Shown in pieces: positions 1 to 32,959 of a stretch of DNA of 64,000 bases. Both the position numbers and the translations under genes were made by a program. Position 1 is the first letter of the stretch, and each line of letters starts with the position of its first letter. This DNA comes from Haliclystus octoradiatus (Eukaryota > Cnidaria > Staurozoa > Stauromedusae > Haliclystidae). The stretch is from positions 7,426,650 through 7,490,649 of the forward strand of contig OU744448.1 of assembly GCA_916610825.1 (NCBI GenBank), written 5' to 3'. The notes under the pieces are model-generated. The model did no database searches. It was not told the DNA's origin and saw only the letters and a program-made list of their open reading frames with translations.

Positions 1-901
1 CCATTTGCAACCATGATAGCCTACAATGAGAATTGATATCACACTATTGATCGCACAAATAATTAAGATTTAGCATTGTATAGATTGATTGATGAATAAG
101 AGGAGGGATTGTTCTATACGATTGTGTTGACCATTTAACAATTCTTCATTACCAGACAATTTATTAATAATAACACACAGTAATTTAATTTCTCAATAGT
201 ATGTATAGAAACTGTACAATACGATAATATTTTGCTGTGATTATTATTATGATCAGAGTGTGACATGAAACTGCCCCACAAAAAACAGTTCAGGAGTTCA
301 TGAACTTTTGAACTGTTTTTCATAGGAGTTACTGTGTGAATCAAATACCATATGAAAACATTAACATCAAAATGGCCTCGACTTTTATGATTCATGAAAA
401 GCAAAAAGTTCAAAGAAAACAAGCCATCCAATACTCAGGAACGGTCCAAGAACTGTTTAAAACGTTCCATGAATGTTAGAAAAGTTTACGTACTCTGTGA
501 AATTTTTCGCAGGGGATAGGATTTGCTGAATCATAAACATCTTTAAACACAATTCAATCCGGATTAAATAATGAAAACCTGCACACATTAGCATTTGCAC
601 TTCTAATCAAACTTTTACTATCATTGACAGTTAATGACTCACAAAACTAGGTATGCCTAAAGTAACACTTCGACTCAATTATAATGCCCAGGACTTACTT
701 ATAATTACCTATTCTGATGCATCGTCACTAACTACCGCCTACGAAATATAGTATATCATCCCAATTAAATGGGGAAAGGTGCCAACACATCTTAAACATT
801 GGGTACTGATATTATGATAACACAACAAGATCTACTTCTTCAAGATTTAGTTTAAACTATAAAGATATTAGAAAGATAGAGAAGACATTATATCATCTTA
901 C
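1..901. other. Non-coding sequence downstream of the last visible exon of the coiled-coil gene
   Basis: Probably the next intron of the minus-strand coiled-coil gene, because the exon at 902-974 ends with a GTAAGA donor in phase 2. I found no convincing following exon. About 277-517 is a TTCATGAA-type repeat copy; the rest is unremarkable AT-rich sequence. Confidence 0.5.
277..517. repeat. TTCATGAA-family dispersed repeat, copy 1
   Basis: Starts near GCCCCACAAAAAACAGTTC and ends near TTTTTCGCAGGGG, so the ends are roughly inverted (CCCCTGCAAAAA-like). The interior carries GTTCATGAAC-like palindromic words. It is a degenerate member of a family seen at least six times in the window. Confidence 0.55.
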
Positions 902-3900
902 TTCTGTTCAAGCTGATCAATCTCATTTCTTTGCATCGTGACAGTCTTTTGGGCAGTCATAGCTGTCTTCAAAACTAATTAGAAAGAGCACATGATTAGA
1001 TAAAGTGAAACATTATCAAACAAATGAAACAAGTTGACATATAATAGAATGACCTGGCTGTGAGAGACTTTTACAGGTGAGGCAGTTGCATGTTGTCCGT
1101 AAGAAGTCGATGCATGAGTAGAAAAAGATGCAAAAAACAGTCCATGAGTTCATGAATAGTTCACAAACGTTAAACGGCCCAGTTTTCAAGAACAGTTAAT
1201 GAACAGAAAATTAGGCCATTTAACATTAACTAATTCATTTACTGTTCATGAAAACGGATATGAAAATTAGGTTATTTCACATTCATCAACTTCCTGAACT
1301 GAGTTCAGGAACAGTTCATGAAAACGTCCTAGGCCATTCAACATTCATGAACTGTTTATAACGCGTTCATGAACTGTTCATGAACTCAACACATTTTTGC
1401 AGGGGTTGTTGTAATGAAAAAATGAAATGATGAAGCCTAACCATTTTTTTTGTTTAAGCCTAACAAATTTTGCATTTCCTTCATTTTCCGAAACGGATAA
1501 AGCTAATAATAATCATAGTTATATTTCGATTATTATTACATACAAGCCTTCAGCTTGCGGCCTGCGCCCGGGGTCTTGTCGCTTCGCTCCAATAAGGTTC
1601 ACCACCGGATTGCTTTACAATCAGTTAACACAATTGGTTAATGGGTTCATAGTATATAATTGCACATTCTACAAAATGTCTGCAAATTAGGTACCTGGAA
1701 TAGTATACATTACAAACAAATTTCCTATCAATAGTAACGAAGCATTAAAACTGTAATAAATTTCGAACTTTTTTTGTGATCCATCTCTTGCAAAAAACTG
1801 TTGAGGATTTCATGAACAGTTCATGAACGTTAAATGGCCCCACATTTTCATGAACTGTCCATGAACTTTCCGCGACTATTAACAAAGAGCGGTACGACAC
1901 AGATTAGGCTCGCATGTGACAGAAGAAAGGGTTTTGGAAAGATTTAAAGGCTTCGTGTAGGAGGAATTCTGGATTGAAAACCCTCAATTTCTGGGTCTCA
2001 CATAATTTAGCGCTATTATATAATAAAATTATATTTAGACTATATAAGTATGACTATTATTATATCAGTTGCCCATCTTTGCTTGTTGCTGGATTCAAAA
2101 ATGGACACCCTGGTTCCAAATTAATCATGAAAACACTTTGGTGTTCTCTTGGTATTGGTATTCTAATGGTATTAATTTACACACCACATAATATTCCTAA
2201 GGATACTTGTCTAACTACCCATGGAAAATTAGTTCATGAAAGTATAATGGCCAAATTATCAAAGAAGTACATGAAAAAGTCCACAAAGAACAGAACAGAC
2301 CATTCAACGTTTATGAACTATTTTACAACGTTTTCATAAACAATTCATGAATACACGCAAAGTTCATGAACTCAACACATTTTTTATCAGTGGGTAGTGT
2401 TCCCCTTTGATAGTTTAATACGTGTAGGCCTATAGTTATAAAATCAGGGCCCAATAAAATATTTTTTCTTTCATGTTTTCACATCTTTTCATTTAATATA
2501 GTTATAAGTCATAAAAATATGATAAAAACAGCACAGTTTTACTTACTTGTCTGTTTAAGAAAAGAAAGCAAAATATTTTTCTTAAAATTAAAAAAACTTA
2601 TACAGTGAATCCTGTATATAACAGCCAGCTACGAGAGGTAGATAAATTGACCATTATAAACAGGTGGCCTTTATATACAGGTTTTATTCAATAGAAAATA
2701 GTATTTTAGACATTGCAAGAGTGACCACTGTAGACAGGTGGCCGCTTTATAGAGGTGACCGTTATAACAGGTTTGACTGTAACTACTTCTTCCTCTTCCT
2801 TCTGAATTTGGCCTAGCCTCTCGAGACTCTCCCGGAATCCCCCATTTTATCAAATCCTGTATGAAATACACAAGATAGTTCAATGGCTTTGTCTTTCTTT
2901 ACTAACGTAATATATAGTAACCTACATAATGACAAAGGGTTTTAGGGTATACACATAAACTCATATAATAGCATATATAAACTCACCTTTCTTATCACTT
3001 GTTTGCTTTGAATTCAAACATTTTCTTGTTAGTTGCAAATCAGTCTGTGCAGTATTCAAATTTGATAACAACTTTGCAATTTCTATATCCTTTTCATTAT
3101 TTTTACCACTATTTGCAGTATGAAGAGCTTGGTTTTCTTCTTTAAGTTTAACCACTCTTGATTGCAAATTAGATAAATTTGTTTGAAGCAAATCCTGTTG
3201 CTCTAGAGCATTATCGTGTGCTTTTGTTAAACCCTTCAGTTTCGATTCCATGTTTTGATTTTCATTTTCAAGTTCCATTAGAGCTAATTGTTTTTTCTTT
3301 AATTTTCTCATCAGTAAATTATTATGATTAGAAATTCGTTTATTTTCATTGACAAATTCACTTTTTATATTTCCATCTGTATTACATTTGTTTAAAAGAT
3401 TTTCAGATCTTTCTTGCATTTTCTCCATCCAGTTAATAACAGGGCCAGCCTGTTCTTTTAAATTTTTTATTACTGTATTTTTTTCTACTATTTCAGCATT
3501 TAACTTACTTAGTTCAATATCATTTTTGTTATTGTTTCTCTCTAAATTATTAATTTGTGATTCTGTTTTGTCAAGTTTATTCTGAATTTCTTTCATCTCC
3601 GTAGTTTTTGTATCAGCTTCTAATTTTAATGTGTTGATATCATCTTTATATTTCTCAATTTCGTTGTTTAATCTAAGCTCAACATTGATAAATGTTTCGT
3701 TTGCAAGCTTTAATTTGTCCTCCAAATCTTTCTTCTGAGAAAGCGTCAATTCAACTTCTTTCTTAAACTCGTCAAACTTTGCAAAGTTACTATGATCATT
3801 AATCTGTAACTTTAAAACGTTTTCTTTTAATTCAGAAAAAGATCTCGCTAATTTCTCTATCATTATCGTATTAGATTGAAGTTCTTGCATTGTTTCTCCA

Positions 3901-6900
3901 TTATGGATATTATTCAGAAAAAATTCCTTGAAATCCTTTTCAGCTTTTGTAAGTTTATCGGTAACAAAGCTTCTCTCTTCAATTAAGTTTTGATGCAATC
4001 TTTTTGATAAATTCAATTCTTGCTCAAGCAAAGTATAGTCTGATTTCAAAGTTGATAATTCTGCATCAATTGATTCATTACTGCACAATATATCAATCTT
4101 TTCCTTTTCAAGGATTCTATTTGTGGCTAAAATTTCATCTTTCTCTATCATAAATAGAGCATATTTGTTTTGATATTCCAGTTCCTTCTCGTTAAATAAA
4201 GTCTTTAAATTTAATCGTTCTGATTTAAGATGTTCATTATCAAACGTAGAATTTTCAATATGACTTTGAAGATCATTAAGTATATCAGTAGATTTTGAAT
4301 TTAATTTTAAAAGCATAGAGTCTTTTTCTTTGATATTTTTATCTAGCTGTTTTATTTCAATCATATGAAAACTCTTTAAATCATTAATTGTGGTTATATG
4401 CTTGCTATTAAGTTCTTTAACAATATTTTCATATTTTTTCTCTGTTAATGATTCCTTCTGTTCAATTGCATTTAACTTATCTTCTGCAGAATTATTTTGA
4501 ATTTGTAATTGATCAAGTATAGATCCAACAAATTGTGGTAATTCACTCTCTTCAAAATTTATACTTGTATCATCTTGAGGGGAAAATGTTGCATGATGAT
4601 TTAATTTTGTAACAATTTCATTGATAACACTTTCAAGTTTAGTAATTCTTTCTTTCAATGCAATATTTTCCGATCTACTTTCAGATAATTCCCCTTCAGT
4701 CTTTGCTTCTCTAGTTTGATAAGCAATCAGCTCTTTCCCAAGGTGTTCGCAATCTGCTTCATATGACTCGAGTTTTGACTCACTATTATGTATGAACAAT
4801 TAAATTATAAAAATCAGGGCATAGGAATGGGGAAGTGTCATATGAAATGGAAGATAATACGCAATTGAGACAGTATTACACTACCGAAGGCACCCTCACC
4901 ACTCTCCTATTTCTAGAGGAGTGGCTCTTTTTGCTGAGAGGAATGATTTTAAACGCTCTTTACTGATCTCAGCCGCGACACTGCAGATCAATTTCAACAT
5001 ATTTCATTGCATACATAGGCCTCAATTGTCAATGCGCAACTATGCGCCACCGCTGCAGCTACTCACGATGCAATTCCCACTGGATCATTCTATCCGCCAT
5101 CTTTAGATAGTACTCATTTTGATGTTTTAGTAAAAGTCAAGGCTGAGTTGACCTTGAGGGGATTTGAATCACAGTTGTCAGTCGATCAGATATGATCCGA
5201 TCTAAAGTTCAATTGTTCTGCCATATGAGCAAATCCTCTTGCAAATCCCGAATGAGGCACAATATATACTGATAGATATGTAGACAATTGTTGCTGCTAA
5301 GCACATCATTCAAGACTAAGAACATCTAGTTTTAAAGGCAGGGACCAATAAAATAGGGACTACTGGGACCACAGATTGAAGGAACATTTTAAGAATGAAT
5401 TACTGCACGCTCCGCAAATTTAAAATTGCAAAACTTTCAGCATAGGCTATAGAATGATTAATTTAGATATTTTTGAATTAATAAAGTCATGTGGCATATT
5501 CTTAGCATGTTCTATTGTTCCAATCAATGTTATTCTTACTAAAATGAGGTCTTTTTCAAACCCCGTTTGAGAGAGTGTTAGTCATCAATATAAATTAATG
5601 CTTGAGTATTCATCTAACATTGAGTGACTACAATGTCTTACAACAAATAAAAAGATATTTAACTTTCCGATGCTAATGAAAAAACTTACCAGTTATTGAT
5701 AACTAGATCTTTAGACTTTATCAAACCAACGTAATAACGCTCCATTTGAATCATAATGGAATTAAATTTTGATTTTTCTTCATTTAACACTTCAGTTGCT
5801 TTTCTCAGCTTTTCCTGAAAAATCCCGACCTGACGGCTGTCATTTTGGTTGGAAGATACAGCTTGGAAATGATGACTTTCACTTGCAAAGTTTATATCTT
5901 GTCTATGAAGCATATCATAGCGAAGATGTTCATTATTAATATCAACATTCAAATTATTATTCTCAATATATTGTTTGTTGTCTTGAACTCCATTATTCAA
6001 TTCACTTGATAACAACGGGGTTGATAATCTATCTTCTAGCAGTGCATTATGTAGGTCGCTGATACGTGATTGGATTACTTCTGCTTCTGTTTCTTTCTCA
6101 TCCAAAGCTAGCCTGTATAATTCATTTAAATTGTATGATAAAAATAATTCAGAGTTAGAGAATTAGTTACATATTATGATCCCAGCTATCAATCCATGCA
6201 GATTGCAGAAGAATTTATTTAGTTCATTAACCGTTCATGAGCCTCCTAACCTTTGGAATTGCTTGTGAATGTTGAATGGCCTGTTGTTGTGTTCACAGTT
6301 TATAAAGTTAGGCCATACTTAGTCAAAACAGAATGCTAGACAAGGCTAATCATTATTGGGCTTGGGCTTACCGGTAGGCTACGCCTTTAAGCTCACCTGA
6401 GTCCTTCGACAAATATCTGAACATCTTCATCATTGATAGAGTCTTCATAGGAATTCTACAAATGAAAGCTGCAACAATCAGCTCAAGCAAGGCAAACTTG
6501 TCAATTAAACAACACATTACTTTTATACACATGGCAATTTCATGAAGTATTCAATCTGAAACATTGCTGAAGTGACCAAGTCCATAGCCTAGACAGGTGG
6601 GTGTTGTATAGAGTCCCAATTTTCATGAACTGTCTCTGAACTATTCATGAATTGTCTCTAAAACGTTCATGAATTGTCTCTGAACTGTTCATTATTAGCT
6701 CATGAACCGTTCAGTTTGCCACGTCATTTGTGACTATTTTTGAAGTTGTCTATTGTTTGCATGAAAAGGTCATTTTTACAGCTGATGATAAAAACATGTT
6801 CCAAAACGTACGGCAATAAGAATAGTTTATTTTATTTCAAATTATTCAAGTCTATTCTGTTAATTCTAGACATACATTGGAGATTTATTTTGGATTAAGA

Positions 6901-8772
6901 AATATCCTCAACCTTGATTCAGTATATTGCATTTCATTGTATTTCTTCGAAAAAGAAAATGGCATTCTAAAATACGACGTCATATTCAAATGTAGGCCTA
7001 ATTCTGCTATTTGATTGGTTGGTCCGTGTATTTGGAAAGACAAGGTAAACATTTTTTCGAAAATTCCAGTCGAAATTTGTTGATAAATTTTGTCAGATTC
7101 TCAAAGCTGAAGAAGAATAGGAAACTACAATGTATTATTAAAGAAATAACATCAACAAAGTTATCTCTATTTAAGAAAGACTAACGTTTTGAAGTTTAAA
7201 TTTGATCCAAGGACATTATAGTAAGTGAAAACATTGAATTTTAATTGAATTTTAAATAATTTATTCAAGATTCGAGCGACCTTCTGCAATAAAACAAACT
7301 TGATTCTGATGATTGTTTTATTTCAGAAAAGGGTTACCACACACTTTGCCGTGTTTGTATGATTATTTACTACATTTGGAAATGGGGGAAGACACTCAGG
7401 AAGTGTTGAAAGCACTCACGTCCTTCACCGTTTCTGTGTAGTAGATATGAACAGCAGTAAATTCATTGCAGGGAAATTAGTACGTTTGACTGTAGGCCTA
7501 TACTCTCACAATGTTAGGCCTGCATGGCAATATGTGGGTTGTGGGTAGTTTCAATTATATACTCCAGTCCGGGATTTTGAGAGTGTTGGTAAAAATCGTG
7601 AAGTATACCTAGCTGGCTTTAAAGTCAAATTTGTGTTGCACATACACACGAAAGCGTCTAACTTTTGTATCAAACAAAAACAAGAGACTATTGGATTGTT
7701 TGTTTGAGTCTAGAGATATACATGATTGTGAATAACACATAGGCTATCAATTAAATATTTTGTAAATTGTCATACTTCATGTTGCGTTAGTTCCTGTTTC
7801 ACTTTATTGATTTCAATCTGTTTAGTTTCAAGTTCACGGCTAAGCTCATCAAACGATTCTTCCAGTGATGCCTGTAAATAAAGGATCAGGTAATGTTAAT
7901 AAAATGGAGGTTTACGTCCCTTTTGGCAATAATCTTGGCAAGCCCTAAATATTGATTCTCGAAATGCGTCTATGTAGGCAATAGCCAATAGGCAACAATA
8001 TAAGTAATAGCACAAAACTAATTCAAATTTACTAAACACATTTTTAAGCTACAACTAATATAGAATACAGTATTCCATAGCCTATGTAATTATTTTGTGT
8101 AAAGGTAACATTGCATGCCTTTCTTTAAACACTTCATTATAGGGCAGTTACATATTTTTAGCTGTTTCACATCCTAGATAATTGGATTTGTAGGATTCAG
8201 ACATGGAATTAAAGGTGACTTTATTGATCTGATTTATCAAGCAAGCGGCTGGTAAATTAGCAGGTGTTACCGTGTTAGTGTATTGATTAGGTTGACTGAG
8301 TATACGCCTCGTTCACTTCACAATGACTAACTGCGAAAAAAGAAATTAGAAAAAGTTTTGCAAATTCCACTCCATAAATTAGATTGCTTTTCTAATTTAA
8401 AAGCCATTGAGCTTTGTTTTGCTCAAATTGATGAAGTCTGTCACATTTAATAGCCAGGCTGGCTAGATTACATGTAACTTGCAGGATGAGGATGATTAAT
8501 ATGCAATTATGCATATTAATATGCATATGTATGTTGCATATTCATATGCATGTGTATGTGATATATATGTCTTAGCCCACACCTAAATGAATGCCAAGAG
8601 CCTAAGCTGAAGCCTGAAGCCAGATCTACTAAAATCACAAGGCTCAGCTCAGACTCTGATTGACCATGAGTCTGACTAAAATAGCTCTTGCATTGACGAT
8701 GAGAAAATCGTGTTTATCTTGCATTGAGCATGTATAACTTACATGTACTGGAGCAGACAGACTGGAAGCCAT
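902..8772 (-). CDS. Long coiled-coil protein, 5' and central exons (3' end outside window)
   Basis: Unrecognised long coiled-coil protein. Six exons join in phase, given here in transcript order: 8772-8743, 7871-7776, 6455-6397, 6112-5690, 4782-2987, 974-902. Together they encode about 825 residues. The start codon at 8772 (MASSLSAPVH) has an in-frame TGA just upstream. The 1.8-kb exon encodes almost unbroken heptad-like E/K/L/N-rich sequence without Pro-rich breaks. About 85 residues before that exon's 3' end is a short break containing GPVINWMEKMQERSENLL. No signal peptide, membrane segment or enzyme motif is visible. The last visible exon ends in phase 2 with a good donor, so the gene continues leftward past position 1. 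A centrosomal, ciliary or Golgi scaffold role would be typical for this architecture but is inference. The gene is divergent from the ClC gene. Intron repeats include a pogo MITE, a SINE and TTCATGAA arrays. Confidence 0.8.
1120..1405. repeat. TTCATGAA-family dispersed repeat, copy 2
   Basis: Dense run of TTCATGAA and TGTTCATGAA words, interrupted by the conserved spacer AGGCCATTTAACATTCATGA. It begins GCAAAAAACAGTCC and ends in ACATTTTTGCAGGGG, the mirror of the end of the 31.2-kb copy. It lies between two exons of the coiled-coil gene. Confidence 0.6.
1785..2385. repeat. TTCATGAA-family repeat fragments, copy 3
   Basis: Two clusters, about 1790-1872 and 2220-2380, share the CAAAAAACTGTT start, the AACGTTAAATGGCCC spacer and the AGTTCATGAACTCAACACATTTTT end of the family. 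The sequence between them is unrelated AT-rich DNA, so this may be one interrupted copy. Confidence 0.5.
2601..2781. mobile_element. Pogo/Tigger-like MITE, full-length copy
   Basis: About 180 bp with inverted ends: TACAGTGAATCCTGTATATAAC on the left and the complement of TACAGTCAAACCTGTTATAAC on the right, flanked by TA. CAGT(G/C)AAACC ends with TA targets are typical of pogo/Tigger-type Tc1-mariner MITEs (established knowledge). No coding capacity. The same unit recurs at 19.6, 23.2, 30.9, 34.4 and 45.3 kb. Confidence 0.8.
4881..5241 (-). mobile_element. tRNA-derived SINE, full-length, minus orientation
   Basis: Read on the minus strand, it begins with a tRNA-like head near 5241: an A box in GGATTTGCTCATATGG and a B box in GATTCAAATCC. 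It continues through a body containing CAACTCAGCCTTGAC and ends near 4881 with the tail GAGTGGTGAGGGTGCCTTCGG. It aligns along its length with the plus-strand copy at 45506-45863. Inserted in an intron of the coiled-coil gene. Confidence 0.8.
6215..6725. repeat. TTCATGAA-family repeat fragments, copy 4
   Basis: Two clusters at about 6215-6325 and 6612-6725 contain ACCGTTCATGA, AATGTTGAATGGCC and repeated AACTGTTCATGAATTGTCTC words. Between them lies the 59-bp coding exon at 6397-6455 of the coiled-coil gene, so repeat copies closely flank a small exon on both sides. Confidence 0.5.
7330..7450. repeat. Diverged copy of the 27.2-kb hairpin element
   Basis: Shares AGGGTTACCACACACTTTGC, a GTTTGTAT-ATTTACTA stretch and a GACACTCAGG-like segment with the hairpin element at 27186-27385, but the palindrome is decayed. 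Located in an intron of the coiled-coil gene. Confidence 0.45.
8493..8580. repeat. AT-rich palindromic ATGCATAT tract
   Basis: Contains TATGCATATTAATATGCATA, a perfect palindrome, followed by further ATGCATAT and TATGTGATATAT words. Low-complexity DNA in the first intron of the minus-strand coiled-coil gene. No function can be assigned. Confidence 0.6.
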
Positions 8773-9559
8773 ATGGTAATTTCGCTTCAATCAAATCATA
8801 CTGCTGATACAGAAATTTTGAAAATCGAGATGGCAGCCATAAATCAACATCCAGTTCAACAAGCCTTGTGTCTGCACTGTCCACTTTACTCCACAAATTC
8901 AAATTGACATGATTTACAAACTACATCAGTATCTCCATATAAATATCAAACATTTGATAAATTTTAATGTAAACGACATATCAACATGGAATTTATTTGT
9001 ATCACTTGACAGATTTTGAAATGAAATCAAACGTAAGTAGGCAAGTAGCCTAGCGAATTGCCTTCCTCAAAATCAAAATATCAAGATTTGCAGTTTTCAA
9101 AATGCCCGCCAATGCCTCTATCTGAAACAAACTTCCGAGGTAGTGAAGCCGATTCCAGGGGGTAAAATAACTCTCAATCTGTCCAAGTTTTATATAGCAG
9201 AAAATATAACTTTACAGTCAAACATCTTACTATTCATTGTAAAAGAAAAAATAAACAGATTTGATCTGTTCAAATTCTACCTTGGTTTATCATGATCAAA
9301 ATCAGTGATTTAGAGTAGAAAATAAATTTTGAATTTTGAAGCAGTAGCACCACGTATGACGTCATGTAAATAACAACTCATTTCTTATCTTCAGGCTTCA
9401 CGACTCACGTTTTGTCAGCAAGAAACTCCAGACAGTTGCAATGTTAATTACAGGCTTACGAACATAAATCCAACATAACAGAAAGCTAACAGATTAAAAA
9501 AATGTCACCATGTAACCTTTTATGCTGCTGAAATATTAGATTTCTTTTTCAAAAGTTAC
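8773..9559. promoter_or_regulatory. Divergent promoter region between the coiled-coil gene and ClC, with a CRE palindrome
   Basis: The start codons of the two genes face away from each other, 787 bp apart. A perfect cAMP-response-element palindrome, TGACGTCA, lies at 9357-9364. No clear TATA box is visible near either start. The pyrimidine stretch ending in CAAAAG just before the ClC ATG (9541-9555) looks like a 3' splice site, so an upstream non-coding ClC exon may also lie here. Confidence 0.5.
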
Positions 9560-31811
<22,252 letters not shown>

Positions 31812-32959
31812 TAAATCAAACACATTCAAAAATATCATCTTATCATTCATTAGTATAACAAGGAAAACAATAATAAAAATCATTATTTATGTCAATCAAA
31901 TAATCGCTTAAACTTATTCAATTTTTTAATGTTAATTATTTTTTATAAAAGTTAAATACAAATGAAAAATTACAATGGAATGCTAACAATGTACAAGTTG
32001 ATAAAATAATAATTACACTAGTTTTTGTAAAAACAATTATGTGCAAAACAAAACTATTTAAAAAAACAAAAACAGTATGCATGTGTGAATAAATTAAATA
32101 TCTTATTAAATATTGATCTTGTTTTGTTCTGTATTAACCTCAAGCCATCAATACAGTTACTAAACATGCAACAATATACTTTCTCCATAAGTATACAATA
32201 CACGTATTTGATTACTTGGCAATGTTTGGTTGACAAAAAACCATGTTTAATTTGAATACAGTGATCCTCCCGTGGTTGTTTTCAAAAGCCGGTCCATAGG
32301 ATGAATATGACAAGATTTAGAATTACCTGGAAGCAATCAGTTTTGGTATTTGTTATCTACCCATGCGATATTTGAATAATTAAAGGGGCAAAATTGACCG
32401 GCGACCGCTGCGAGCTCAAGTTGAATTTATGCTTAGCGTAATTCAACCGTCTCGCTTTGAAACTATTGTTATACGCAGGCCTAATTTGTAATAAAATTCA
32501 TCTCAACAATGAACATTGTGTTATAAACAATAAGCATGCACGTGATCCTAAGTGCGTAGCGCCTGCCGGTCAATTTTGCTCCTTTAAATACACTCCAAGC
32601 TAATATCCTCAATCATAACATTAATTCATTGTGTCTGTAGCTCCAGTTATATAGTAATTTTCAATAATCTTTAAATGTTTGTGATCTGATAGAATTGTAG
32701 ACTGGCGTGACAGCAATTAGTTCATATTTTCTCTGATCTGTTTTATAGGTGTAATATGTTGTCTCTAACTTCCAATTAGAAAGGTTGGGCCAATCACATT
32801 GCAACAACCTGATTCGCCACATATGCTTATTTATTTTAAATTGTATTCTTTCTCTTTTAATCATCTTGAATTTTAATTACTGTACAACTGTTGTATCCAT
32901 ATATGGTTAGCCTAATGCTGTACAGTAACAAGACACTTCATATGATCCACATTTAATCA
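31812..32959. other. Convergent ClC / TIMM10B 3' spacer
   Basis: Holds the 3' untranslated regions of both genes, very A/T-rich after the ClC stop, with a TTAA MITE at 32380-32587. No coding exon was recognised; the short open frames here are not conserved-looking. Confidence 0.6.
32380..32587 (+). mobile_element. TTAA-flanked inverted-repeat MITE, copy 3
   Basis: TTAAAGGGGCAAAATTGACCGGCG at the left and GCCGGTCAATTTTGCTCCTTTAA at the right, the clearest inverted ends of the family. The interior CTCAAGTTGAATTTATGCTTAGCG is shared with 51982-52191, which is nearly identical throughout. No ORF. Confidence 0.82.

Noticed and set aside
1540-1620. Locally GC-rich patch CTTGCGGCCTGCGCCCGGGG as a possible foreign insert
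   Set aside because: Too short and without flanking repeats or coding sense to support transfer; perhaps the edge of an unidentified repeat.
4783-4799. ATG start for the 612-codon coiled-coil frame
   Set aside because: A splice acceptor (ATAATAG) lies just inside it and joins in phase to the exon at 5690-6112, making it an internal exon.
8714-8902. 62-codon minus-strand open frame (MNLWSKVDS...)
   Set aside because: It is in a different frame from the MASSLSAPVH start that splices in phase to the next coiled-coil exon, and it has no family features.
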